Positions 18,524-25,807 of a DNA stretch of 64,000 nt are shown piece by piece (within the stretch, counting starts at the first letter, position 1; each line of letters begins with the position of its first letter). The DNA is from Streptococcus loxodontisalivarius. GTDB taxonomy: Bacteria > Bacillota > Bacilli > Lactobacillales > Streptococcaceae. The notes under the pieces are model-generated. The model was not told where the DNA came from. It was given only the letters and a program-made list of their open reading frames with translations, and made no database searches. The stretch spans positions 62,001 through 126,000 of the forward strand of contig NZ_JAFBEH010000001.1 in assembly GCF_016908645.1 (NCBI RefSeq). The letters run 5' to 3'. The position numbers and the translations under genes were made by a program.

Positions 18524-18553
18524 AAGACCCGAGATGTTTCTCAGGTCTTTTTG
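18524..18553 (+). terminator. Terminator of the surface nucleotidase gene
   Basis: AAGACC-GAGA (18524-18534) pairs with TCTC-GGTCTT (18539-18549) with one internal mismatch, then TTTTT. Confidence 0.85.
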
Positions 18554-18579
18554 CTATGTCGTTTTCTATTTGAATAAGA

Positions 18580-18609
18580 AAAAACTCGAGCCAACAAACT
18601 CAAGTTTCG
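18580..18609 (-). terminator. Terminator of plsY
   Basis: Read on the minus strand, AAACTTGAG pairs with CTCGAGTTT (plus 18582-18607), followed by a T-rich stretch. Confidence 0.7.
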
Positions 18610-18614
18610 TATTT

Positions 18615-19253
18615 TTATTTTTTGATTTGCTTTGATAGGTTTAGACCAAATGGAACCAGGTTTTCAGATTTATTTCTGATACGTTGGATATTATCCTTAT
18701 GACGATAAATAATAAAGAGTCCCATGATGATGATGATTAAGGTAAAGAGCCAATCATAGCTAGTCAAGATGAAGTGAATAGCAGGGAAAATCAGAACAGT
18801 GATGATTCCAACAACAGAAGCCACAACACTTGATAAGGAAATCATACTATAAAGGTAGAGAGTGATTCCAAATACTAATAGTAGGAAAAGAAGATAGACA
18901 GGAGCAAATCCTAAAAGGACTCCTGCACTTGTCGCCACAGCCTTACCACCTTTGAATTGAGCAAAGACTGGGAAAGTATGCCCCAGGATCGCAAAGAAAC
19001 CAATCAAAAGGGGTGAAATCTCAGTAACACCTAACCAAACTGGCAAGAGAGTTGCTAGCGTTCCTTTTAAAATATCAATGACAAGCGTAGTTGTTCCAGC
19101 CTTAACACCCAGAATACGGAAAGTGTTGGTTGTTCCAGTATTTCCAGAGCCATGCTCTCTTAAATTAATATGGTAAAAACGTTTTCCAATCCAAAGTCCA
19201 GTTGGAATTGAGCCTAAAAGATAGGCAATGATGATTAATCCTATAATTTTCAT
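18615..19253 (-). CDS. plsY: Acyl-phosphate:glycerol-3-phosphate acyltransferase
   Basis: PlsY makes lysophosphatidic acid from acyl-phosphate and glycerol 3-phosphate in the membrane, the first committed step of phospholipid synthesis. The 212-residue product has about five membrane helices. The family motifs are G-S-I-P-T-G near residue 14, [10 protein letters not shown] near residue 34 and F-K-G-G-K-A-V-A-T near residue 103. It is divergent from parE. There is no ribosome site before the ATG, and a TATAAT lies only 6 bases upstream, so the mRNA may be leaderless. Confidence 0.95.
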   Translation of the reverse strand: MKIIGLIIIAYLLGSIPTGLWIGKRFYHINLREHGSGNTGTTNTFRILGVKAGTTTLVIDILKGTLATLLPVWLGVTEISPLLIGFFAILGHTFPVFAQFKGGKAVATSAGVLLGFAPVYLLFLLLVFGITLYLYSMISLSSVVASVVGIITVLIFPAIHFILTSYDWLFTLIIIIMGLFIIYRHKDNIQRIRNKSENLVPFGLNLSKQIKK

Positions 19254-19287
19254 ACTGACATTATAGCATATTTAATTTGAAAACCAA
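19254..19287 (-). promoter_or_regulatory. plsY promoter, probably giving a leaderless mRNA
   Basis: On the minus strand TATGC-TATAAT (plus 19260-19265 for the hexamer) is an extended -10 with TTGGTT about 16 bases upstream. Only 6 bases separate it from the ATG. Confidence 0.6.
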
Positions 19288-19337
19288 ACTACTTTTAAGC
19301 TCTAGACCATAATTCAGTCAGAAACTTCAAATTTCTT

Positions 19338-19366
19338 TTGCAAAAATTTTCAAAAACTTGTAAGAT
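19338..19366 (+). promoter_or_regulatory. parE promoter
   Basis: TTGCAA at 19338-19343 and TAAGAT at 19361-19366, spacing 17. It leaves a leader of about 115 bases before parE. Confidence 0.55.
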
Positions 19367-19486
19367 AGAAAGGATGAATAAAGCAAAGCGGATTTTTGAT
19401 AGAAAAAGAAGAAGCTGCTTTACTAGAGAAGAATAAGATGACACATTGCGTCTACGGAGCTTTGTCTCATAGTTTTGGAGGTCATA

Positions 19487-21436
19487 ATGGCTAAGAAAGA
19501 AATTAACATAAAAAATTATAATGATGATGCCATTCAGGTCTTGGAGGGCTTGGAGGCTGTTCGTAAGCGTCCTGGTATGTATATCGGCTCAACAGATGGC
19601 AATGGCCTTCATCACATGGTCTGGGAAATCGTTGACAATGCCGTCGATGAAGCTCTGTCAGGTTTCGGTGATAAGATTGATGTGACCATCAATCAGGATG
19701 GTTCGGTTACCGTCTCTGATAGCGGTCGTGGGATGCCTGTTGGGATGCACGCTACTGGTCGTCCAACGGTAGAGGTGATTTTCACCGTCCTACACGCAGG
19801 TGGTAAATTCGGTCAAGGTGGCTACAAGACCTCTGGTGGTCTCCACGGGGTTGGTTCCTCTGTGGTAAATGCTCTTTCGAGCTGGCTTGAGGTTGAAATC
19901 ACACGTGACGGTGCTGTTTACAAGCAGCGTTTTGAAGATGGTGGTAAACCAGCCACAACACTTAAGAAGATTGGCACAGCTCCAAAGTCCAAATCAGGAA
20001 CAAAAGTTACTTTTATGCCTGATGCGACAATTTTTTCAACGACAGAATTTAAATTCAATACCATTTCAGAACGCCTTAAAGAGTCCGCTTTCTTGTTGAA
20101 AGAGGTCACAATGACTCTGACAGATCTTCGTGGCGATGAGGAGATTCATGAAGAATTCCATTATGAAAATGGTGTCCAAGACTTCGTTGCCTACCTAAAT
20201 GAAGATAAGGAGACTCTGACACCGATTATTTCCATCGAAGGGACGGATCAGGACTTCCAAGTTGAGGTTGCTCTGCAATACAACGACGGCTTCTCCGACA
20301 ATATCCTATCCTTTGTCAATAACGTCCGCACCAAGGACGGGGGCACCCATGAAACAGGTCTAAAATCAGCTATCACTAAGAGTCTCAACGACTATGCAAG
20401 AAAGACCAACCTGCTCAAGGAAAAGGACAAAAATCTGGAAGGCTCTGACTACCGTGAGGGCTTGTCGGCTGTCCTATCCATCCTCGTTCCCGAAGAGCAT
20501 CTGCAGTTTGAAGGGCAGACCAAGGACAAGCTGGGCTCGCCTCTAGCTCGTCCAATCGTGGACGGCATTGTCTCAGAAAAGTTGACTTTCTTCCTTTTGG
20601 AAAATGGTGAACTGGCGTCAAATCTGGTCCGCAAGGCTATCAGAGCTAGGGATGCGCGTGAAGCAGCTAGAAAAGCCAGAGACGAAAGCCGAAATGGCAA
20701 GAAAAACAAGAAAGACAAGGGTCTTCTCTCAGGAAAATTGACCCCAGCCCAGTCTAAAAATGCAGCCAAAAATGAACTCTATCTGGTCGAAGGAGACTCA
20801 GCCGGTGGTTCTGCTAAGCAAGGACGTGACCGTAAGTTCCAAGCCATCCTACCTCTACGTGGTAAGGTTCTCAATACTGAGAAAGCCAAGATGGCGGACA
20901 TTCTCAAAAATGAAGAAATCAACACCATGATTTATACGATTGGTGCTGGTGTGGGAGCAGACTTCAAGCTGGACGACATCAACTATGACAAGGTCATCAT
21001 CATGACCGATGCCGATACTGACGGCGCCCACATCCAGACCCTACTCTTGACTTTCTTCTATCGCTATATGAGACCTTTGGTCGAAGCAGGACATGTCTAT
21101 ATCGCTCTGCCACCTCTTTACAAGATGTCCAAAGGCAAGGGGAAGTCTGAAAAAATTGCTTACGCTTGGACCGACGGTGAATTGGAAGAGCTGCGCCAGC
21201 AATTTGGCAAAGGAGCTATGCTCCAACGCTACAAGGGTCTCGGTGAGATGAACGCCGACCAGCTTTGGGAGACAACCATGAATCCCGAAAGCCGCACCCT
21301 AATCCGTGTGACCATCGACGACCTCGCCCGTGCAGAACGCCGCGTCTCAGTCCTCATGGGTGACAAACCAGCTCCACGCAGACAGTGGATTGAAGATAAT
21401 GTTAAGTTCACGCTGGAGGAGAATACGGTGTTTTAG
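19487..21436 (+). CDS. parE: DNA topoisomerase IV subunit B
   Basis: ParE is the ATPase half of topoisomerase IV, which unlinks daughter chromosomes. The 649-residue product has the GHKL ATPase motifs E-I-V-D-N-A-V-D-E-A near residue 44, D-x-G-R-G-M-P-V near residue 76 and G-L-H-G-V-G-S-S near residue 118. The Toprim domain has E-G-D-S-A-G-G-S-A and P-L-R-G-K-V-L-N near residues 432-464, and later D-A-D-T-D-G-A-H. The ATG at 19487 follows TTTGGAGG. Its partner parC is 4.4 kb downstream, beyond a restriction-modification pair and small genes. Confidence 0.97.
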   Translation: MAKKEINIKNYNDDAIQVLEGLEAVRKRPGMYIGSTDGNGLHHMVWEIVDNAVDEALSGFGDKIDVTINQDGSVTVSDSGRGMPVGMHATGRPTVEVIFTVLHAGGKFGQGGYKTSGGLHGVGSSVVNALSSWLEVEITRDGAVYKQRFEDGGKPATTLKKIGTAPKSKSGTKVTFMPDATIFSTTEFKFNTISERLKESAFLLKEVTMTLTDLRGDEEIHEEFHYENGVQDFVAYLNEDKETLTPIISIEGTDQDFQVEVALQYNDGFSDNILSFVNNVRTKDGGTHETGLKSAITKSLNDYARKTNLLKEKDKNLEGSDYREGLSAVLSILVPEEHLQFEGQTKDKLGSPLARPIVDGIVSEKLTFFLLENGELASNLVRKAIRARDAREAARKARDESRNGKKNKKDKGLLSGKLTPAQSKNAAKNELYLVEGDSAGGSAKQGRDRKFQAILPLRGKVLNTEKAKMADILKNEEINTMIYTIGAGVGADFKLDDINYDKVIIMTDADTDGAHIQTLLLTFFYRYMRPLVEAGHVYIALPPLYKMSKGKGKSEKIAYAWTDGELEELRQQFGKGAMLQRYKGLGEMNADQLWETTMNPESRTLIRVTIDDLARAERRVSVLMGDKPAPRRQWIEDNVKFTLEENTVF

Positions 21437-21466
21437 GGAATACTAGATAGAAAGTAAGGTGATTAT

Positions 21467-22624
21467 ATGTCAGAAGCAATGTTGGAAAAAGAATTTCAAG
21501 AACTTATTTATAGTAATAAAGATATTCAAGGAAGTATAGTCTCTCTATTGAACTTCCCTGATTCAAGTAAATTCGAGAGAGAAATTGAATTTATTAATGG
21601 TATTACATCTGATTTTATTATTTATGATACCAACAAAGAAATGAAAGCAATTTTAGAGTGTAAGAGAGCAGATATCGGAGTTACTGAGTATGTTCGAGGT
21701 GTAGGACAATTATTTCAATATGAATATTTTCAAGATGAGCATATCAGCCCTCGTAAACATAGTGATATTACTTATTCTTCTGACTGTAATAATAATGCTT
21801 TAGTTATTCCATCATCTTTCATAAAAAATACAAGTTTAAATATTGGTCGTTTTAGATATCCGGAGCATTCAGTTATTTTGGAAATTCATGAAACCAATCA
21901 TCATGTTAGATTGATTGATGAAAATGAGTTAAAAAAACTCTCGGATGCTTCAAAACATGATTTAATAACAATTTGTCAGTATTATGTAAGAGATACAAGA
22001 ATTTTTGAACACTATATTCTTTTACATTTTTTAAAACTTTTACATGAGTTTAAAAAAGATTTGAATAGAAGAAAAATAGAAAAAGACTATTTAATTGATA
22101 TAAATGTTATCAATAATGGAAATTGGAGAAATGCTTTTATTTCATTATCTAGCTATGGTCTAATTGGACGAAATAGTCAGTTGACAAATGTAGCATTTTC
22201 ACTTATGGGTTTATCAGTTTTTGAGTTTATTAATTATGTATACCGAGATTATATTTCTCCTTTTATAGACGAGATTATGGCTATATTAATAGATAATGTT
22301 GATGCTAAAACTGGTGTAGTCTCTCTTAATAATAGAGAAATTGCTCAAAAAATTCGTGATAAACACAATGGAAGAGATATTCTTTTCTTAACTGATAGTG
22401 ATAGTCGTTATATTTCAAGTTGGCTTAATATTATGCGAGATGATATTGGATGTATTTCATTTGAACCTCGAAAACCAGAAAGAAAAATTAATTTTACACC
22501 AAGTGAATTAACTGATGAACAACGTTGTAAAAAAATAAAAGAGTTCTCAATAGCTCAAAAATTTATTAATAATTACGAGGGAACGAAAGAAAAATTAGTG
22601 AGGAAAATAATAGATGGCTGCTAA
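21467..22624 (+). CDS. Probable type II restriction endonuclease (PD-(D/E)XK)
   Basis: 385 residues. The N-terminal third shows a nuclease core: S-D-F-I-I-Y-D (Asp49), the catalytic pair in I-L-E-C-K-R-A-D (Glu64, Lys66), then G-V-G-Q-L-F-Q-Y, a Gln-rich helix common in PD-(D/E)XK enzymes. The C-terminal two thirds has no motif I know and may read DNA. It overlaps the cytosine methyltransferase by 11 bases, the strongest sign that the two form a restriction-modification pair. Both are AT-rich and use codons unlike parE, suggesting acquisition. The target sequence is unknown. Confidence 0.75.
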   Translation: MSEAMLEKEFQELIYSNKDIQGSIVSLLNFPDSSKFEREIEFINGITSDFIIYDTNKEMKAILECKRADIGVTEYVRGVGQLFQYEYFQDEHISPRKHSDITYSSDCNNNALVIPSSFIKNTSLNIGRFRYPEHSVILEIHETNHHVRLIDENELKKLSDASKHDLITICQYYVRDTRIFEHYILLHFLKLLHEFKKDLNRRKIEKDYLIDINVINNGNWRNAFISLSSYGLIGRNSQLTNVAFSLMGLSVFEFINYVYRDYISPFIDEIMAILIDNVDAKTGVVSLNNREIAQKIRDKHNGRDILFLTDSDSRYISSWLNIMRDDIGCISFEPRKPERKINFTPSELTDEQRCKKIKEFSIAQKFINNYEGTKEKLVRKIIDGC

Positions 22625-23897
22625 TACAGGTTATACCATTTTTGAAACCTTTGTTGGTGCTGGAGGCTCTCATCTAGGTTTTATGCAAGAGAACTTCAGG
22701 ACTGTTTATGTAAATGATTTTGTTAAAGAATGTTTAGATACTTTAGTCTATAACAATCCTAACTTAAAAGAAGAGAAGGCATTTATTGATAATAGTTCTA
22801 TCACAGATATCAATCCAGCGGCATTACGTCAAAAATTAAATGTAAAAAAAGGGGAGATTGATGTTTTCTTTGGAGGAGTGGTTTGTAAAAGTTTTAGTCT
22901 TGCAGGGGAAAGGAATCCTATTGATGAACGTAATTATCTCTATCATAAGCAATTAGAATTAGTAGAAGAGTTCTTACCAAAGATTTCTATCGTTGAAAAT
23001 GTACCAGGAATCCTAAATGCTAAAATCTATATTGGAGATGATAATGATGAATTAAGAAATGAGATTACTGAGTTATGGACTTCACTAGAAAACTATAAAG
23101 GAAGAAAATCGGCGTTACGAAAATCAAAATCTATAACAGAGGAGTTTGAAGAAGAGGGAAAGCGACTTCGAGATCAGAAAAAAATTCTTCTAAAGAGGAT
23201 AGAAAAATCAGAATACTATATTTCTGTAATGGAGGATATTGAACGTATTTATAAAAGGTTGGGTTATAAACTATATACTTCTGTTTTAAACGCTTCTTGG
23301 TATGGTTCTTCTACAAAACGAGAACGTGTTATCATAGTTGCAGTTAGAGAAGATATAAAGTTAGATTTTGTTTTTCCTGAACCTAAGTTTATGAGTCCTT
23401 CGGTTTATAAGTCTAGTCTAGATAAAAAATACCTATCATTACCACCAGTACGAACTGTTAATGATGCTCTAGCAATGATTGATTATCAAGATAAAGAAGA
23501 TATAGATAATCAGCCGATGAATCATAATGCAAAAACAGTAGAACGTTTTAAATATATTCCAGAAGGAGATAGTATTGCTAATCATATTGATGAACTACCT
23601 CAGGAGTTAAAAATTAGTAAGTTTTATTCTCGAGGTTCAACAATGCGTCTAGACGGAAAAGAACCTAGTCCAACTTTAGTTCCAGGACATAGTAATTTTC
23701 CAGTTCATCCTAAAGAACATCGTAGCATAACAGTAAGAGAGGCTGCTACAATTACTGGTTTTCCACTGAATTATAAATTTTTTGGAACACATAGTAAACG
23801 TTGTGAACATGTTGGGAATGCTGTTCCTCCTCATTTAGCTAGGGCAATAGCTCAGGAATGTGTCAAATTACTAGATTCTTACTATGGAAAAGTCTAG
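22614..23897 (+). CDS. DNA (cytosine-5) methyltransferase with coiled-coil insert
   Basis: 427 residues with ordered C5-methylase motifs: I, F-V-G-A-G-G-S-H-L-G-F (13-23); IV, F-G-G-V-V-C-K-S-F-S with catalytic Cys91; VI, E-N-V (128-130); VIII, T-K-R-E-R-V-I (234-240); IX, V-R-E-A-A-T-I-T-G-F-P (374-384); X, G-N-A-V-P-P (401-406). In motif IV the normal Pro before the Cys is Val. Residues 143-205 are a Lys/Glu-rich coiled-coil insert between motifs VI and VIII. It should methylate the site cut by the upstream nuclease. The short stretch between VIII and IX is the likely target-recognition region. Confidence 0.9.
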   Translation: MAANTGYTIFETFVGAGGSHLGFMQENFRTVYVNDFVKECLDTLVYNNPNLKEEKAFIDNSSITDINPAALRQKLNVKKGEIDVFFGGVVCKSFSLAGERNPIDERNYLYHKQLELVEEFLPKISIVENVPGILNAKIYIGDDNDELRNEITELWTSLENYKGRKSALRKSKSITEEFEEEGKRLRDQKKILLKRIEKSEYYISVMEDIERIYKRLGYKLYTSVLNASWYGSSTKRERVIIVAVREDIKLDFVFPEPKFMSPSVYKSSLDKKYLSLPPVRTVNDALAMIDYQDKEDIDNQPMNHNAKTVERFKYIPEGDSIANHIDELPQELKISKFYSRGSTMRLDGKEPSPTLVPGHSNFPVHPKEHRSITVREAATITGFPLNYKFFGTHSKRCEHVGNAVPPHLARAIAQECVKLLDSYYGKV

Positions 23898-24183
23898 GAT
23901 GTTCTATCTATAAAACCGTCCCAAACTCAGACAACTAGACTTTCTATAAAGTTTATACAGTCTTAGATTAAGTCAGTCACATTTAGGTAATCGGAGTATT
24001 TAACTTAGTTTAGGACAAGGATAAAATCTTTTGGGACTAGCTATCTTAGTCTAAGACAGTCTTTTATGAAGTGAGACTTAGTTTGTCTTAAACTAAGTCG
24101 GTCGTCTTGTTATGGTTATTGCTATGGCTTAGTCTATGTTTTGCTGTTTGTTTAACTCTGTCTTGTATTTTTAGAAAGGAAAA
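23898..24183 (+). repeat. Cluster of CTTAG-type palindromic motifs
   Basis: This non-coding spacer holds related motifs: TCTTAGATTAAGTC (23961-23974), AACTTAGTTTAGGAC (24002-24016), TCTTAGTCTAAGAC (24044-24057), a perfect 10-bp hairpin GACTTAGTTT/AAACTAAGTC (24075-24084 and 24090-24099), and GCTTAGTCTATG (24126-24137). They could be protein-binding sites, a structured RNA or both. No T run marks a terminator for the methylase gene. Confidence 0.55.
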
Positions 24184-24939
24184 ATGATGAAGAAAAAAAT
24201 TTATGATATTCAATCTCTGACACTTAGTGTTCTTGATAGTCAGGAGTTTGCTCAGTTGATGACTGAGAGCGCTGAGGTGATTAAGGCTTTTACAAAAAAA
24301 GCAAAGCCTGAATTGACCTATGTATCCAAATTAGCTCTTTTTGAACCAACTCTGGATTCTTATAAGGCTAGTCTTCATCAGGCTAGAAAGAGCCAGACAG
24401 CGGCTAATCTTTCAGAGGCAGATCGTGAACGTGATGAGGCATTGCTGACACTTTTTCGTCTCCATAAGGCTTATGCCTTGGTTAAGACTCCTGCAACTAA
24501 GACAGCTTATGAGGGCTTAGCTCAGCTATTTAACAATTACAAAGGTATCGCTGAAGCTAACTACGAAAAAGAAACAGAAAGTATCAACCATCTTTTGAAG
24601 AAGTTAGCAGAGCCTAATTACCAAGATGCTCTTACTCAGCTTAATTTGACAGCTTTTGTTGATAGTCTAACTAGCAGTCAGAGAACTTTTGAAAAGTTAT
24701 ATCAAGAGCGTCTCAAGGAAACAGAAGGTAAACAAGTAGGAAAAACGAAGGAACTGCGTCGTCAACTGACTGAAATCTATGACTTCTTTGTTGATTATAC
24801 AGCTATCAGTGTTTATGCTTATCCAGAACGTGCTTATTTTGCAGAACTACGTGACCAACTCAATGCTATTCGTAGTCGTTATAAGAAACGTAAAAGTGGG
24901 AAGAAGACGATAGATACCTCAACGGATAGTGAGAAATAA
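24184..24939 (+). CDS. Helical protein, possibly DUF6261-like
   Basis: 251 residues, predicted almost wholly alpha-helical and soluble, with a Lys/Arg-rich tail. The pattern of helices ending in A-x-x-x-F-x-x-Y-x-x-I suggests the DUF6261 family, but I am unsure of the assignment. There is no catalytic motif. GAAAGGAAAA precedes the first of two adjacent ATG codons. It lies in the accessory block between parE and parC, followed 14 bases later by a 58-residue gene. Its function is unknown. Confidence 0.6.
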   Translation: MMKKKIYDIQSLTLSVLDSQEFAQLMTESAEVIKAFTKKAKPELTYVSKLALFEPTLDSYKASLHQARKSQTAANLSEADRERDEALLTLFRLHKAYALVKTPATKTAYEGLAQLFNNYKGIAEANYEKETESINHLLKKLAEPNYQDALTQLNLTAFVDSLTSSQRTFEKLYQERLKETEGKQVGKTKELRRQLTEIYDFFVDYTAISVYAYPERAYFAELRDQLNAIRSRYKKRKSGKKTIDTSTDSEK

Positions 24940-24953
24940 GCTGAGGGGAATTG

Positions 24954-25130
24954 ATGATGACTTTACTTGTTAATCGTGAAGAGTTATCTATCATGGGAGT
25001 GACTTTCGATAACTTAGCTGATTTTGAAGCAGTTTGGTATGCGATTGGCTCTTCAATGATAGAGGACTTTCAGCCAAAGAAACAAGATGTTGAATACTTG
25101 AAAAACTATATCATGAATAAGCGGAAGTGA
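24954..25130 (+). CDS. 58-residue protein resembling VbhA-type antitoxins
   Basis: This short frame starts ATG ATG after GAGGGGAA. The C-terminal half reads as a short helix then S-S-M-I-E-D-F-Q-P-K-K-Q-D-V-E-Y-L, close to the VbhA antitoxin pattern (S/T)-x-x-x-E-(G/N) followed by a Pro and a second helix. Here the residue after Glu is Asp, not Gly or Asn. VbhA-type proteins block Fic AMP-transferases. No Fic protein (HPFxxGNGR) is encoded nearby, so the resemblance may be superficial. Confidence 0.55.
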   Translation: MMTLLVNREELSIMGVTFDNLADFEAVWYAIGSSMIEDFQPKKQDVEYLKNYIMNKRK

Positions 25131-25134
25131 AAAA

Positions 25135-25422
25135 ATGATATTTAAATTTTTAAAACATAAAGTAAATCTTGATAATTTGAAAGAGGAGCATTATCAATCA
25201 AACTATTTAGAGGAGTTGAAATACATTTGGGAAACATACATTCCTACAAATGGTGAGTCAACTTGTTTGCAAGGTGAATTACTTCGTCGGTTAGAAAAGA
25301 TTCGTTGGGAAGCGCAGGAACATGGTAATATAAATTGGTGGCGTCAGTATGATGAAGATTGTGATTTTATTCGAGATACTCTTGTGAAAGAAAAAATTTA
25401 TAATCGTCAGCAAAAAGAATGA
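25135..25422 (+). CDS. Small hypothetical protein
   Basis: 95 residues, acidic and rich in Trp, Tyr and Glu, starting 4 bases after the preceding small gene. The core Y-I-W-E-T-Y-I-P-x-x-G-E-S-x-x-L-Q-G-E-L-L-R-x-L-E-K-I-R-x-E-A-Q-x-x-G-N-I-N-W looks like a conserved unknown family rather than random sequence. There is no membrane segment. It overlaps the next gene by 4 bases. Role unknown. Confidence 0.65.
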   Translation: MIFKFLKHKVNLDNLKEEHYQSNYLEELKYIWETYIPTNGESTCLQGELLRRLEKIRWEAQEHGNINWWRQYDEDCDFIRDTLVKEKIYNRQQKE

Positions 25423-25613
25423 CCGTTATTATGAACTATTTAAAAACTTGTGGTCAATATGCAGAAGCTTATCACAATAATCTCATATCAAATGAGGAGT
25501 TAATTATTGAAAATTTAGCTTATGTGGATGATAATCTTTATGACAAGGTGGGAGACATGATTGCCATGTTCTATCACGTTAATAGAGAACCGATTACAAG
25601 CTTTGAGAGTTAG
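25419..25613 (+). CDS. Small hypothetical protein
   Basis: 64 residues starting in a 4-base ATGA overlap with the gene before. It is acidic, with the helical pattern S-N-E-E-L-I-I-E-N-L-A-Y-V-D-D-N-L-Y-D-K. A later ATG at 25431 could also be used. No family is recognised. It is the last of the four unknown genes before parC. Confidence 0.5.
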   Translation: MTVIMNYLKTCGQYAEAYHNNLISNEELIIENLAYVDDNLYDKVGDMIAMFYHVNREPITSFES

Positions 25614-25697
25614 CAAATTAAGTAATTTAAATGAAATTTGAAATACACTATTAGCCGTTAATCAGGTCAGAAGAAAGGAATGTTTGATTCGTTTGAA

Positions 25698-25800
25698 TTG
25701 AACACGCCCGAACGACTGTGTGAAAAAGACCAATTGCCTAGGAAATCAGGATTTCCTGTCGATTGCCTATTTTCACTGTGTCGTTTACGGGCTTTGTATC
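25698..25800 (+). repeat. 103-bp hairpin element (copy 3), upstream of parC
   Basis: It begins TTGAACACGCCC and ends GGGCTTTGTATC, the same ends and exact length as the two copies before pyrF. The interior folds on itself: GCCCG-AACGAC-GTG-GAAAAAG against the complementary TTTTCACTGTGTCGTTTACGGGC side, with AGGAAATC/GATTTCCT at the tip. It ends 7 bases before the parC ATG, in the space where a ribosome site is expected. Confidence 0.75.
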
Positions 25801-25807
25801 TTAAATT

